DNA of 64,000 nucleotides from Sphingobacterium oryzagri. GTDB taxonomy: Bacteria > Bacteroidota > Bacteroidia > Sphingobacteriales > Sphingobacteriaceae. The notes beneath the pieces are model-generated. The model saw nothing but the letters and a program-made list of their open reading frames with translations. It was not told where the DNA came from and did no database searches. The translations under genes and the position numbers were made by a program. Every line of letters starts with the position of its first letter. Position 1 is the first letter of the stretch. Below are positions 26,830-36,554 of the stretch, piece by piece. The stretch spans positions 1,364,001 through 1,428,000 of the forward strand of contig NZ_CP117880.1 of assembly GCF_028736175.1 (NCBI RefSeq), read 5' to 3'.

Positions 26830-29800
26830 TGGACTCCCTTTCTTCTTCCTCATTTCTAATAGCAGTATTGTCTTTTCTTTTTATTGTATCTTGTTTGCTG
26901 CGTGGTCGCTGGCCGAAATTAGTTATTCCGTTGCTTTGAACACTGTCTTGTCTCGGTGCTTGTCTTCTAGCGGATGTGTCGCGGCGACTTCTATTTTGGC
27001 GACGTTCCAAACTATCCTGTATTACGGTTCGTACGCTATCACGATAGGCCGAATCTACTTCTAATCGATCTACATCAAAACGTCTCCGGAAATTCGGGCT
27101 ATTACTGTTATAGTAGTTGTCAATAGCGCGCGAGCTCATGAAGATTTCGCGGAACTTATCGTAAGTCATGTTGGCAACCAAGCCGATTCCTGTCTCGATA
27201 AACTGTCCTTGAAGGGTAGGTTGATACTGATTATTCCGGTATACGCGACCAATATATCTGCCATCTGGAGACAAGCGATATTCTAAAGACACGTCGCCCG
27301 CAATATTAGAGGTTTTCTCACCTGGCCGTGCATTGCCTTCGACTTCGAAATTAGAACCTACGGTTACCTTTAAACGATCATCAAATAATGCTCTGGATAT
27401 ACCGACATTCAAGTCCGTACGATTCTGTGCACTTCCGGTAAGGTAATCTTGTTCGGACTGTAAGTTGAAATCAATATCTACCCCACGGATTAAATCAGAC
27501 GTCAGGTTATTCAACTGGCCAGTCAGGAAGTTACTCAGTGTGCTCCGTGCCGCACCTTCGACACCGCCGCCACCAGATAAACTTTCAAACGGATTGGCCG
27601 ACATAAATCTGCCCAAAGCGATCAATGAAAACACTTGTTTATTTAATTCAGCCGGGTCGTTACGCATATTTGCTAAGGCGATATTGACGTTGTTGGTGAC
27701 ATCTTGCGGCACCATGGACGTATTTTCATCTAATTGAATGTCGAAACTAAGATCCGGTTTAAAGAGTGCGCCCGATAGTTTCAATAACACATTAAATGGA
27801 ATACGTTGGCGATACAAATTTTGCGCCTGTGGATTAACCTGCGATTGCACCAACTCCAACGTAGGGAATCGATTGGTATATACTGCCGTAATATTCATAT
27901 TAGCATCCAGCGGATCGCCGCCCCAGGTTATCGTACTTCCTTTCTGGAAGGTAAATCTACGCGACAATGGTCCGAGTGGCACCGTATACTCGCCTTTTTC
28001 AATCGTATACGTACCCGACATGGTGATCTTCTCACTGGCATCAATTCCAGCAGTTAATTCTGCAATACCTTGAATATGCAACTCATCCTGCGTACCTGGA
28101 TCCAATACCACGGTAAAAAGAGCTTCCGGATCAGTCTGTAATTTTAAACTGATATCCATTCCCGTCAATGCCGCAGGGGCTGTTGTCATAGAGTCGAGTT
28201 GTGCAAATATATTTCTTGCTGAGGTGTCGCTTCGATCAACGAATTTGACCACGCCATCACGCTCTGCTACGCCTGGGTTTTCATTTGGCACAACGAAGTG
28301 AAAGTCCGTTTCGTCGTTTACGCGAATGCTGCCGTCTACCCGTGGGCTATTCATATCCCCTCTGATCCGCAAATTTGTAGTGAGATACATTTTTCCATAA
28401 AACATATCGTTATCTTCCATCGTAGAATTCATCGCCTCAAAGTCGTCCATAACCAGGTTGAGATTGAATGCAAAGTCGCTGTAATCAGTTGTGCGTACCG
28501 TACCATTGATGCGCGCTGCGTTGTTTTTTGCATCACGAATTTCAAATTGTCTGAACTGCACGCCTTGGTTAGTAAAGGAAATCGTCTGGTTATTAATCAA
28601 CATAGTTGAGTTCAACATAGCGACGTTCATCTTACTGTTATTGAAGGTTAACCCACCTGTAATTCTAGGTGCCGCTGTTGTACCAGCAATGTCGATCTTT
28701 CCGGTGATCGTACCTTCGGTATCTTTCAGATTACCCAAACTGAAAGCTTCCAATGTTTTCATCATCATGGGCTTCAATTCCAAGGTCGCATTGATCTGCG
28801 CATCGCCCTCTGGTGGCGACATGAATGTGCCTAGAAGTTGTACTTCATTTCCATTTCCGGTAATCCCTATTTCGGCAGCGAAGGTGTTTTCACGCTCATT
28901 GTTGACTTTAATGCTAATGTCACCTACTTGTTGCTTTGCAAACGCAAACTCATTGATCATGAGGTCGGAAACAAATACCGGGCTACTTTCCAATCTTGAG
29001 ATCGTAGCCGTACCATTGATGCCACCACCTAAATCTAGGTTTTCAGCATCAACCATCCTGCTGATTGTTTCTATACGGAAGTTGTTAAAATTAACAGCGA
29101 TTGGTGAATTAAACGTAGAGTCTTGTGATTGAACAGATAATTCTTGTCCTTCATTTCGGAGGATAAAATCCCGAACTAATACACCCGCATCTCCAAATGC
29201 AATTTGATTATTGGGTGTGACGTTCCAAGATTCGTAATTAAGCATCAATCCATCTTCTTTTAAGCTAAACAAGAAGTTATTGTTATCGGCAATCATCTTC
29301 GCGCCTAAATGGTACTGAGGTTTGCTTTGCTTATCTCTAATCCACATCCCAAAGTTCACATTGTTTTCGATCACATCACCGCTAATCGTGGTATTGATTA
29401 ATTCGATCGTGTTTACTTTAATGCGATTGATCAACGCCGAATAGTAGAGCGTGCTGTCGAGCGTAGTCATATCAACGCTGACGTTTTCGATAAGCATTCC
29501 ATTGTACAGTATCTTGGGCGCGATCAATTTAGCCATGATACTTTTTGATTCACTGTTGAACGTCCCGTCTAATGTTACATCGCGCATTTCCTCTAGTTCA
29601 GGCACGAAATCCCGAATAAAACGCGAATGATTTATCGTCGCACTAAATTCGAAACGCTGCGCGGCGTATTGCACGGTGCTCGGCGGTGTGCCACTCGGGT
29701 TGTAGTACATGTGCACAATATCCTGAATGGACGTTCCAAGTTCGGTCAGTTTGTATTTTCCTACCAAGTGGGCGTTTAAAAATTCAGATCGTAAAATCAA

Positions 29801-32128
29801 CGTGTTACGGTTAGTATCTGCCGCTGCCGTTAGTGCAATGCTGTCCAGCGTGTACCGATCATTCTCATAAGCGATCGAGGAGTTAGAAACCAGTATCGAG
29901 CCGTTTAGGAAATCCGGATCAGCTGTTTCCAAATCTACGGTAACCTTTCCGTGATAGCGGAAATCCTGTTCCATCAGTTTCAGGTTTTTAAGGTTGACAC
30001 TGTCGATCATGAGTGTGGCCTGCACTTTGGGATAGGTTTCACGCATATCCGCCGCAAAGTCGAGATTAAACTGTACGTTTGGATCTGGGCTATTAATCTT
30101 ACCTGCAATATCACCGTTTGCCGCCTGTACATCCATCTTGATATTTCGATAGGTGTAACCCATCGCATCCAACTGATTTAGGTTTCCTTCTACGGTCGCG
30201 TTCATGTTTTTAGGATTGATTCCCGTACCCGCTACTTTTGCTTCGACAGAAAGCATACCTAGAACAGAATCTTGTCCAAGCAGATTGCCGATGTTAAAAT
30301 TATCAATGGCAACGTAGGCATCATACGTAGTATCTCTGCCCATTTTTACTTTTCCGTTTACCGTGGCGTTGCCTTGATCGGTAATTAAACTCATATTGGT
30401 GTTGAAACCAGCCAAACCACCTTTAAATGTTCCAGAAAGACTAATCGCATTTGGCAGTTGTATACTGTCTGGCAGCATGGATTTGGAGATCAGACGCTCA
30501 ATATCTCGCCGGCCTGTCGTAAACTTTTTAAGTTTTAGATCGATAAAAAGCTTTTCCATGTCGGGAAGACCTTTGATCACGGCACTCGCCTGGAGCTGCG
30601 TGCGATCTAAAGTTCTGAATTCAATATTTGGGATCGTGAGATCATCCAATCTGCCGCTCACGCTACCATCAATATAAAAGGAGCGCGCGAGTAAAGGTTT
30701 CATGACGGCCATAGTATCCAAATCGGGAACGAAATAGCGGATATCACGCATATCGATTGTTGTCTTCCTGATTTTTGCATCGATGTTTACCAAGTTTGGA
30801 TTGGTTGAAATAGCATCTAAGGAAGGATAAGTTATTTTAACGTAATCACGAATAGTTGTGTAAGGTGTTTGTGCCAGTAGATTTTTGATTTCAGCGCCTT
30901 TACTGCCGTAGACAAAGTCGGCTTCCAGTTTTTTGACCGTAAAACCCGAATGATCTTTCATCGTTAGGTTTTTCAGCGACCCGGAGATCGAATCTGCCGA
31001 ATAATAGAGGTCTTCAAGATCACCCAAGAAATTCGTAATCTTGATATTGCCATAATCGAAACCCTTCATACGTGGTTGATTATCATCTTTAAACCAAACA
31101 TTGGTTTTATTGATTACCAGGCGATCGGCAGAAACCACCCAGTTCATCGAGCTGTTGGCCGTGGCTGTGCTGTCACTCACAGGCGCAGCGACCGCTGGCT
31201 TATTCGTCTTGCCAAACAATATTTGTGAGTCCGACTCGTCTAGCGCCACTTCTTCCAAACGGACGATTTCCTTATTCAGGTCGAGCTCTTTGATGCTCGC
31301 AGTGAGTTGCTTAATATCAAACTTGGTATCCATCGCCGAGGATGCATCCTGATATTGCACCAATATATTAGAAAGATCGATATTTTTTATTTCGACATCG
31401 GGCAGTAAACTTGTTTGCTGCGCTGTAGAGTCGGTAATACCAAAGTCGGCTACGGACGGGGCTTCATTTTCGGAAACTACTTGCCATTGGTTAACGATGG
31501 CCGTAAGTCCGTCTATTTTGACATCTGGCATCGAAAATGCCATGTTATTGGTCAGCTCAAACTTCTTAACCCGCGTATCAAAGTGGTTTAAGCGAATGTC
31601 AGCACGCGTACCGATAACCTCATCATTATATACAAAATGTATTCTTTTGAAAAGTACATCTTCGATGTTAAAAACCAGTGCAGAGGTGCTGTCGGCCGTC
31701 GGCGTACTTTCTTTCTCTGAAGAGAAAGCTTGCATAATGTAATCAAAATTAAAACTGCTATCCGGCAGCGTCCGGCTTATTTTGGCCGTAATGCCTTCCA
31801 GTTCCAGTTCCTCGATCTCTACAGTATTTTTTAACAACTTCAACATGTTGATATCAACAAGGAGTTTCTCGCCGGCAATGAGCGTATCTTTGCTTTGGTC
31901 TTCAAAGTATACATTCTCCAATACCAGTTTTTTAGGAAACGTAATATTGACGTAGCCGATACTAACTGGCGTACCGATTTTGTTTTCTAAATAGTTCGTT
32001 ACCTTGCCCACAACATAATTTTGGACAGCAGGTATTCGAATAAGAAAAATGATTAATAAAATAAGGGCTATGACACTGCCTATGATCCACAGTATGGTTT
32101 TTAAAGCTATTCGTCCGAATCGATTCAA
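26819..32128 (-). CDS. tamB: TamB/AsmA-like translocation and assembly module protein (copy 2, partner of TamL)
   Basis: Huge envelope protein, about 1769 residues if it starts at TTG 32128 (LNRFGRIALKTILWIIGSVI). The open frame continues to 32440, but the extra 104 residues look like intergenic AT-rich sequence and would overlap the response regulator gene. One membrane helix (about residues 10-30) is followed by a long beta-rich body and a TamB C-terminal domain (FSLIALGRFMSANPFESLSG, VGISRALFDDRLKVTVGSNFEVEG). A charged tail follows (RRDTSARRQAPRQDSVQ and an EEERE end). It is followed by tamL with an 11-bp overlap, the classic TamB-TamA pairing. It differs from copy 1 in size and sequence. 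Confidence 0.9.
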   Translation of the reverse strand: MNRFGRIALKTILWIIGSVIALILLIIFLIRIPAVQNYVVGKVTNYLENKIGTPVSIGYVNITFPKKLVLENVYFEDQSKDTLIAGEKLLVDINMLKLLKNTVEIEELELEGITAKISRTLPDSSFNFDYIMQAFSSEKESTPTADSTSALVFNIEDVLFKRIHFVYNDEVIGTRADIRLNHFDTRVKKFELTNNMAFSMPDVKIDGLTAIVNQWQVVSENEAPSVADFGITDSTAQQTSLLPDVEIKNIDLSNILVQYQDASSAMDTKFDIKQLTASIKELDLNKEIVRLEEVALDESDSQILFGKTNKPAVAAPVSDSTATANSSMNWVVSADRLVINKTNVWFKDDNQPRMKGFDYGNIKITNFLGDLEDLYYSADSISGSLKNLTMKDHSGFTVKKLEADFVYGSKGAEIKNLLAQTPYTTIRDYVKITYPSLDAISTNPNLVNIDAKIRKTTIDMRDIRYFVPDLDTMAVMKPLLARSFYIDGSVSGRLDDLTIPNIEFRTLDRTQLQASAVIKGLPDMEKLFIDLKLKKFTTGRRDIERLISKSMLPDSIQLPNAISLSGTFKGGLAGFNTNMSLITDQGNATVNGKVKMGRDTTYDAYVAIDNFNIGNLLGQDSVLGMLSVEAKVAGTGINPKNMNATVEGNLNQLDAMGYTYRNIKMDVQAANGDIAGKINSPDPNVQFNLDFAADMRETYPKVQATLMIDSVNLKNLKLMEQDFRYHGKVTVDLETADPDFLNGSILVSNSSIAYENDRYTLDSIALTAAADTNRNTLILRSEFLNAHLVGKYKLTELGTSIQDIVHMYYNPSGTPPSTVQYAAQRFEFSATINHSRFIRDFVPELEEMRDVTLDGTFNSESKSIMAKLIAPKILYNGMLIENVSVDMTTLDSTLYYSALINRIKVNTIELINTTISGDVIENNVNFGMWIRDKQSKPQYHLGAKMIADNNNFLFSLKEDGLMLNYESWNVTPNNQIAFGDAGVLVRDFILRNEGQELSVQSQDSTFNSPIAVNFNNFRIETISRMVDAENLDLGGGINGTATISRLESSPVFVSDLMINEFAFAKQQVGDISIKVNNERENTFAAEIGITGNGNEVQLLGTFMSPPEGDAQINATLELKPMMMKTLEAFSLGNLKDTEGTITGKIDIAGTTAAPRITGGLTFNNSKMNVAMLNSTMLINNQTISFTNQGVQFRQFEIRDAKNNAARINGTVRTTDYSDFAFNLNLVMDDFEAMNSTMEDNDMFYGKMYLTTNLRIRGDMNSPRVDGSIRVNDETDFHFVVPNENPGVAERDGVVKFVDRSDTSARNIFAQLDSMTTAPAALTGMDISLKLQTDPEALFTVVLDPGTQDELHIQGIAELTAGIDASEKITMSGTYTIEKGEYTVPLGPLSRRFTFQKGSTITWGGDPLDANMNITAVYTNRFPTLELVQSQVNPQAQNLYRQRIPFNVLLKLSGALFKPDLSFDIQLDENTSMVPQDVTNNVNIALANMRNDPAELNKQVFSLIALGRFMSANPFESLSGGGGVEGAARSTLSNFLTGQLNNLTSDLIRGVDIDFNLQSEQDYLTGSAQNRTDLNVGISRALFDDRLKVTVGSNFEVEGNARPGEKTSNIAGDVSLEYRLSPDGRYIGRVYRNNQYQPTLQGQFIETGIGLVANMTYDKFREIFMSSRAIDNYYNSNSPNFRRRFDVDRLEVDSAYRDSVRTVIQDSLERRQNRSRRDTSARRQAPRQDSVQSNGITNFGQRPRSKQDTIKRKDNTAIRNEEEERESNEK

Positions 32129-32363
32129 AGCAAAATAATTATTTGATGATGTTATCCAATGAATAAAAATATAATTTAAAAACGTAATACAAACGTAAAT
32201 GTTTACTTGATGTTGAATTAATTTTACTGCGGCATGATTAGTCGACAGGAAATTGATGTATATTAAGATGTATTTGCCTGCAAATTTTAGTTTGACTGCC
32301 CGATCGTTGGCTTTTCCCAAATCTTTCCAGTTTGCCGGATTAAAATTGTAGTTTAGTTTGATC

Positions 32364-33035
32364 ATGAAAATATTGATAGTAGAAGACGAAGCCGAATTAA
32401 GGACGGTTATGCAATCTTTCCTGGAAAAAGAACAGTACATGATTGAGACGGCGATTGATTACGCCAGTGGGCTGGCGAAGTTGGCTAACTATCACTACGA
32501 TTGCATATTGTTGGATGTGATGCTGCCCGGAGGCACAGGAATGCAGTTGCTCGGCGCTTTGCGAAGGCTCGGGAAAGACGACTCGGTTATCATCATATCG
32601 GCAAAAGATGCGGTAGAAGATAAAGTGCAGGGATTAGAGCTTGGAGCGGATGATTATTTGGCAAAGCCTTTTCACCTTGCCGAATTGCTTGCGCGTATAA
32701 AAACCGTTATCCGGCGGAAAAACCAACAAATAGCGCAAGCTATCTGCTTTAAGAATGTACGTTTATTTCCCGAAGACCGAAAGTTACTCGTGGGCGAGCA
32801 AGAAGTAGCGTTAAACCGCAAGGAATATGATTTGCTGTATTATTTTTTGATACGGCCAGAGAAACTTATTCCGAAAACAACGTTGGCAGAGGCTGTTTGG
32901 GGTGATGATGCCGATCAAGCAGATAGCCTCGATTTTATCTATTCGCAGATCAAAAATCTACGTAAAAAGCTCAAAGAAAATAGCGCAGCCATTGATTTTC
33001 AGGCGGTTTATGGGGTAGGATATAAGTTAGTGTAA
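32364..33035 (+). CDS. OmpR/PhoB-family response regulator
   Basis: 223 residues from ATG 32364 (MKILIVEDEAELRTV); an in-frame TTG 6 bp upstream is less likely. The receiver domain has the acidic pocket (EDE at 8-10), phospho-acceptor Asp51 in CILLDVMLPGG, and Lys in LAKPF. The C-terminal winged-helix domain carries EYDLLYYFLIRPEKLIPKTTL and FIYSQIKNLRKKLKEN. It is directly followed by the histidine kinase gene after 2 bp, a classical two-component operon. Target genes are not shown by the sequence. It is divergent from the tamB-tamL unit, so a link to envelope stress is possible but only an inference. Confidence 0.95.
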   Translation: MKILIVEDEAELRTVMQSFLEKEQYMIETAIDYASGLAKLANYHYDCILLDVMLPGGTGMQLLGALRRLGKDDSVIIISAKDAVEDKVQGLELGADDYLAKPFHLAELLARIKTVIRRKNQQIAQAICFKNVRLFPEDRKLLVGEQEVALNRKEYDLLYYFLIRPEKLIPKTTLAEAVWGDDADQADSLDFIYSQIKNLRKKLKENSAAIDFQAVYGVGYKLV

Positions 33036-33037
33036 GT

Positions 33038-34327
33038 ATGCAGGTTTCATTAAAAAACTATACGCTCCGTTACTTAAGCCTTGCTTTTCTGCTTATTATT
33101 TCGGTATGGGCAGTACTTTTTTATGCCTATATCCTCGATGAGGTGTATGATAATGTGGATGACGGCCTGAAAGATCAGAAAATAGAAATTTTGCGCGAAG
33201 TTTATAAGTATCCGGAGCTGTTGCAAACGGATCAGTTTGGCATCAGCCAGTTTCGTATACGACCGGCAGACGGTGACGATGATTTTTCGGAAGAGAACAA
33301 GCTTTCCAGCGAATTTTTCTACATGCCTTACGATGATGAGCAAGAGCCTTATCGCGTATTGCGCACGGGGTTTTATGCCGCCGATAAGAAACCATATCAT
33401 CTTGAGATTCGAACATCCACAGTAGAGGAAGATGATTTGATGTATGATCTGACGACGGCGTTAGTGGTCTTGTATTTGGTGTTGATATTGGGGTTATACC
33501 TTATTAATGCGGCTGTTTTGCGTCGAGCTTGGCGCCCGTTTGATGTTATTTTACAGAATCTTCATCATTACCGATTTGCAAAAAAAGAAAATCTGAAATC
33601 GATCCATACGGATGTAATTGAGTTTAATAAGTTGGATGAGGAAATACGGCAGATGTGGCAACGCAATGAGGATGTTTTTCTGGAGCAAAAGCGCTTCATC
33701 GAAAATGCGGCGCACGAGCTGCAAACACCGCTGGCGATTACCATTAATCGTTTGGAGTTACTGATGGAAGAGGAGGCGCTTTCGGAAAGTCAACTCACCC
33801 AGCTTGATGCTGCGCGTGTTTCGCTACGGAGATTGGTTAATCTCAACAAAGCGTTGCTTATGCTCTCGCGCATCGAAAATAAGCAATATACACAGGTGGA
33901 GGCCGTAAACTTGAATACGGTAACAAAAGCCGTTTGTGATGATTTAACTGATCTTTTTGCTTATAAAAATTTGAAGCTCGAATGTGTAGAGCAGGGCGAA
34001 TTTAGCGTGTCTATGAATAAAGACCTTGCTATCGTTTTGCTCTCAAACTTGCTACGAAATGCCATACGACATAACAAAGATGGCGGTACAGTATCTGTTG
34101 TGATGCAAGCGCAGCAACTGGCGATTGCCAATACGGGCCCCACGCAGGCGTTGGACGGCGTGAGTATTTTTCAGCGTTTTCAAAAAGGAAGTCAGGATAG
34201 CCAATCCAATGGTTTGGGACTAGCCATCGTAAAATCGATCGTGGACACCTATCCGGCATTGCACATCCATTACAGCTACGCTGTCGAACAACATATTTTT
34301 ACGCTTCGCGCACAGCCATCGACATAG
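33038..34327 (+). CDS. Sensor histidine kinase
   Basis: 429 residues. Two membrane helices at about 12-33 and 139-160 enclose a periplasmic sensor of about 105 residues, rich in Asp/Glu (DGDDDFSEENK). The dimerisation domain has His226 in ENAAHELQTPLAITINR. The ATPase domain has N-box NLLRNAIRHNKDGG and G2-box GLGLAIVKSI. The usual DxGxG G1 motif is replaced by IANTGP, which is common in Bacteroidota kinases. No HAMP domain is clear between the second helix and the H-box. It starts 2 bp after the response regulator. The signal is unknown; the acidic sensor might bind cations or a peptide (inference). Confidence 0.93.
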   Translation: MQVSLKNYTLRYLSLAFLLIISVWAVLFYAYILDEVYDNVDDGLKDQKIEILREVYKYPELLQTDQFGISQFRIRPADGDDDFSEENKLSSEFFYMPYDDEQEPYRVLRTGFYAADKKPYHLEIRTSTVEEDDLMYDLTTALVVLYLVLILGLYLINAAVLRRAWRPFDVILQNLHHYRFAKKENLKSIHTDVIEFNKLDEEIRQMWQRNEDVFLEQKRFIENAAHELQTPLAITINRLELLMEEEALSESQLTQLDAARVSLRRLVNLNKALLMLSRIENKQYTQVEAVNLNTVTKAVCDDLTDLFAYKNLKLECVEQGEFSVSMNKDLAIVLLSNLLRNAIRHNKDGGTVSVVMQAQQLAIANTGPTQALDGVSIFQRFQKGSQDSQSNGLGLAIVKSIVDTYPALHIHYSYAVEQHIFTLRAQPST

Positions 34328-34515
34328 CCGCTAACAATGCATTAGGCATGGTGCTATTTCACTAAAAACGTTCGTGAAGTAGGTTTTTTGAAAGCTAGAT
34401 CGTTACTTCTTTGCGTATGCATAATAGGGTTTAGCTCATCGTTTATAATCTGCATTAAATATTTCTTCACTGTAGGATAATTTGGTATATTTGAATACCA
34501 GTTATTATTAGGTAT

Positions 34516-36495
34516 ATGAAATATATAATTATTAGCCTTTTTGCGCTTTTGGCCTGTGATGCCTATGCGCAAGATTTTTCTTTCGGCAAAGTCAAGGAAG
34601 CCGATTTTCAGGTTCAAAGCAAGCTTTTGGATAGCAGTTCTAATGGCATCGTGCTCAATGAGTACGGCTACGCCAATATCGAGCTCAGCTCGATCAGTGG
34701 TAAAGGATTTGAGATTGATTATTACTATCACGTCCTCGTAAAAATCCTAAACAAAGAGGGTTACGACCAGGCAAATTTTACGGTTCCCTTGTATATCAAC
34801 AATAACGATAAGGAAACGTTGGTCGAAGTAAAAGGCTATACTTATAATATGGAGCAGGGAAAGCTCACTAAAGTAGAACTGAGCAAGGAAAATGTGATTA
34901 CCGAGAAAAGTTCAAAAAATAGAAACTTGGTTAAAATTGCTTTTCCGCAGGTGAAGGAGGGATCTATTGTCGAGTTGCGATACAAGACAAAATCACCCTT
35001 TTTATTTAGCTTAAATGCCTGGACATTTCAAACAGATATCCCGAAAATACGTAGCGAGTTTGTCACGCGTATTCCGGAAATATGTACCTACCGGATTAAC
35101 CTAAAAGGCGGCATTCCACTAAGCAATAGAAAAGTCGAGAACTACAATACCCAGCTTACCACCAATTCCAGCGAGGTGCTTGGCGAGAAAATTAGTTATA
35201 GCATGTATGATATCCCGGCTTTTGTTTCCGAAGATTACATGACGGCAGCAAAAAACTTTACATCTATTTTGACTTTTGAGTTGGCGCGCTACGCCATTCC
35301 TTTTGGTGCCAATGAAACATTTTCCTTGTCGTGGAATGATGTACAACGATCGCTCGTTGAAGATGAAAATTTTGGTGGCCAGCTAAAGCGGAAAAGCGCA
35401 TTGAAAGAGCATATTGAGCCATTATTGGCTGGTACAACAGACGATTTTGATAAAGCAAAGAAAATATATAACTACATCAAGCAGCAAATCAAATGGAACG
35501 AGCGACATGGTTTGGTTGCCGATGTGGGCATAAAAAAGGCATTTGAATCGCATAGTGGAAATAGTGCAGATATCAACTTAGCGTTGGTTAGTGCGTTAAA
35601 TTATGCTGGCGTACAAGCCGAACCTATCATTGTATCAACACGTGAAAATGGCTATCCAGGTATCTACAGCGCTGCTATTTCGGAGTTCAATCACGTTATT
35701 GCACGCGCAAAAGTGGATAGTCAATATTTTTATCTGGACGCCAGTGCACGTCATGAGCCTTTTGGAAATCTCCCATTTAAATGTATTAATTACCAAGGAC
35801 GGAATATTCCATTAACTGGCACGTCGGATTGGGTGCCGCTACAGGCGAACCTGATCTCCAGCGTTCAGGTAAACTTTATCGGAAAGCTGGATGAAACAGG
35901 CACATTGGCTGGTAAGTTAACACTTAATCGTGGCGGTTATAATGCAACTACGAAACGTAGCGCAATGGATAGTTATTCCTCGCTGGAGGAGTATTTCGAG
36001 AGTTATGAAAAGCAATTGACGCACATGACCATCACCGACCCGATAGTCGAAAACCGCGAAAACAACGATATGTTGCTCAAAGAGGAGATGGAGGTAGAAA
36101 TTATGAATTTTGCGGCGGTAGATGGGCAGGAAATCCATTTCAACCCTATTGTTTACGGCCGAACAGATAAAAATCCGTTCAACCTCGCATCACGATCGTT
36201 TCCGGTCGATATCGGATCTAAAACGCAGGAAAACCTGACGTTCGTTATCGAGGTTCCGGATGGCTTCCAACTTACGGAAGAGTCTTTGGCTTCCAAAGTG
36301 AGTATGTCTTTACCCAACCGCGATGCGCGCTTTGTTTACACCATTAAACAAGAAGGAAATATCGTGACTGCGCAAATTCTTACGCAGATTAATAAGCCGA
36401 TCTTTTTACCGGAAGAGTATTTCGACCTGAAAGAGTTTTTCAGCCGGATTATTCAAAGTCAAAAAAGCAGCTGTGTATTGCAAAGCAAAGGATAA
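34516..36495 (+). CDS. DUF3857 / transglutaminase-like periplasmic protein without catalytic Cys
   Basis: 659 residues with signal peptide MKYIIISLFALLACDAYAQ. The DUF3857 region (residues about 40-200: YYYHVLVKILNKEGYDQANF, ENVITEKSSKNRNLVKIAF, IVELRYKTKSPF) is followed by a transglutaminase-like core (YNYIKQQIKWNERHGL). At the place where active members have G(D/N)C the sequence is SHSGNSADINLAL, so the nucleophile Cys is absent. The His (EFNHVIARAK) and Asp (FYLDASA) are retained. A non-catalytic binding role is likely (inference). It is convergent with a second DUF3857 protein that still has the Cys. The function in Bacteroidota is not established. Confidence 0.87.
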   Translation: MKYIIISLFALLACDAYAQDFSFGKVKEADFQVQSKLLDSSSNGIVLNEYGYANIELSSISGKGFEIDYYYHVLVKILNKEGYDQANFTVPLYINNNDKETLVEVKGYTYNMEQGKLTKVELSKENVITEKSSKNRNLVKIAFPQVKEGSIVELRYKTKSPFLFSLNAWTFQTDIPKIRSEFVTRIPEICTYRINLKGGIPLSNRKVENYNTQLTTNSSEVLGEKISYSMYDIPAFVSEDYMTAAKNFTSILTFELARYAIPFGANETFSLSWNDVQRSLVEDENFGGQLKRKSALKEHIEPLLAGTTDDFDKAKKIYNYIKQQIKWNERHGLVADVGIKKAFESHSGNSADINLALVSALNYAGVQAEPIIVSTRENGYPGIYSAAISEFNHVIARAKVDSQYFYLDASARHEPFGNLPFKCINYQGRNIPLTGTSDWVPLQANLISSVQVNFIGKLDETGTLAGKLTLNRGGYNATTKRSAMDSYSSLEEYFESYEKQLTHMTITDPIVENRENNDMLLKEEMEVEIMNFAAVDGQEIHFNPIVYGRTDKNPFNLASRSFPVDIGSKTQENLTFVIEVPDGFQLTEESLASKVSMSLPNRDARFVYTIKQEGNIVTAQILTQINKPIFLPEEYFDLKEFFSRIIQSQKSSCVLQSKG

Positions 36496-36514
36496 CTGCT
36501 AAATGGCTAACATG

Positions 36515-36554
36515 CTCTTTGGAAATCATGCATTAGGGCATGATTTCCAAAGAG
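36515..36554. terminator. Long hairpin shared by the two convergent DUF3857 genes
   Basis: Perfect 17-bp stem CTCTTTGGAAATCATGC (36515-36531) with GCATGATTTCCAAAGAG (36538-36554), loop of 6 nt. The stop codon of the minus-strand gene (36533-36535) sits in the loop, so the last codons of that gene (S-L-E-I-M-P) form one arm. There is no long T tract. It probably ends transcription on both sides or protects mRNA 3' ends. Confidence 0.65.

Noticed and set aside
28491..29132. 213-codon plus-strand frame inside the second tamB
   Set aside because: Antisense of a conserved large gene; hydrophobic low-complexity translation with no start context.
32129..32440. 104-codon N-terminal extension of the second tamB
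   Set aside because: The translated text is AT-rich and unlike coding sequence, overlaps the response regulator start and puts the membrane helix more than 100 residues into the protein.
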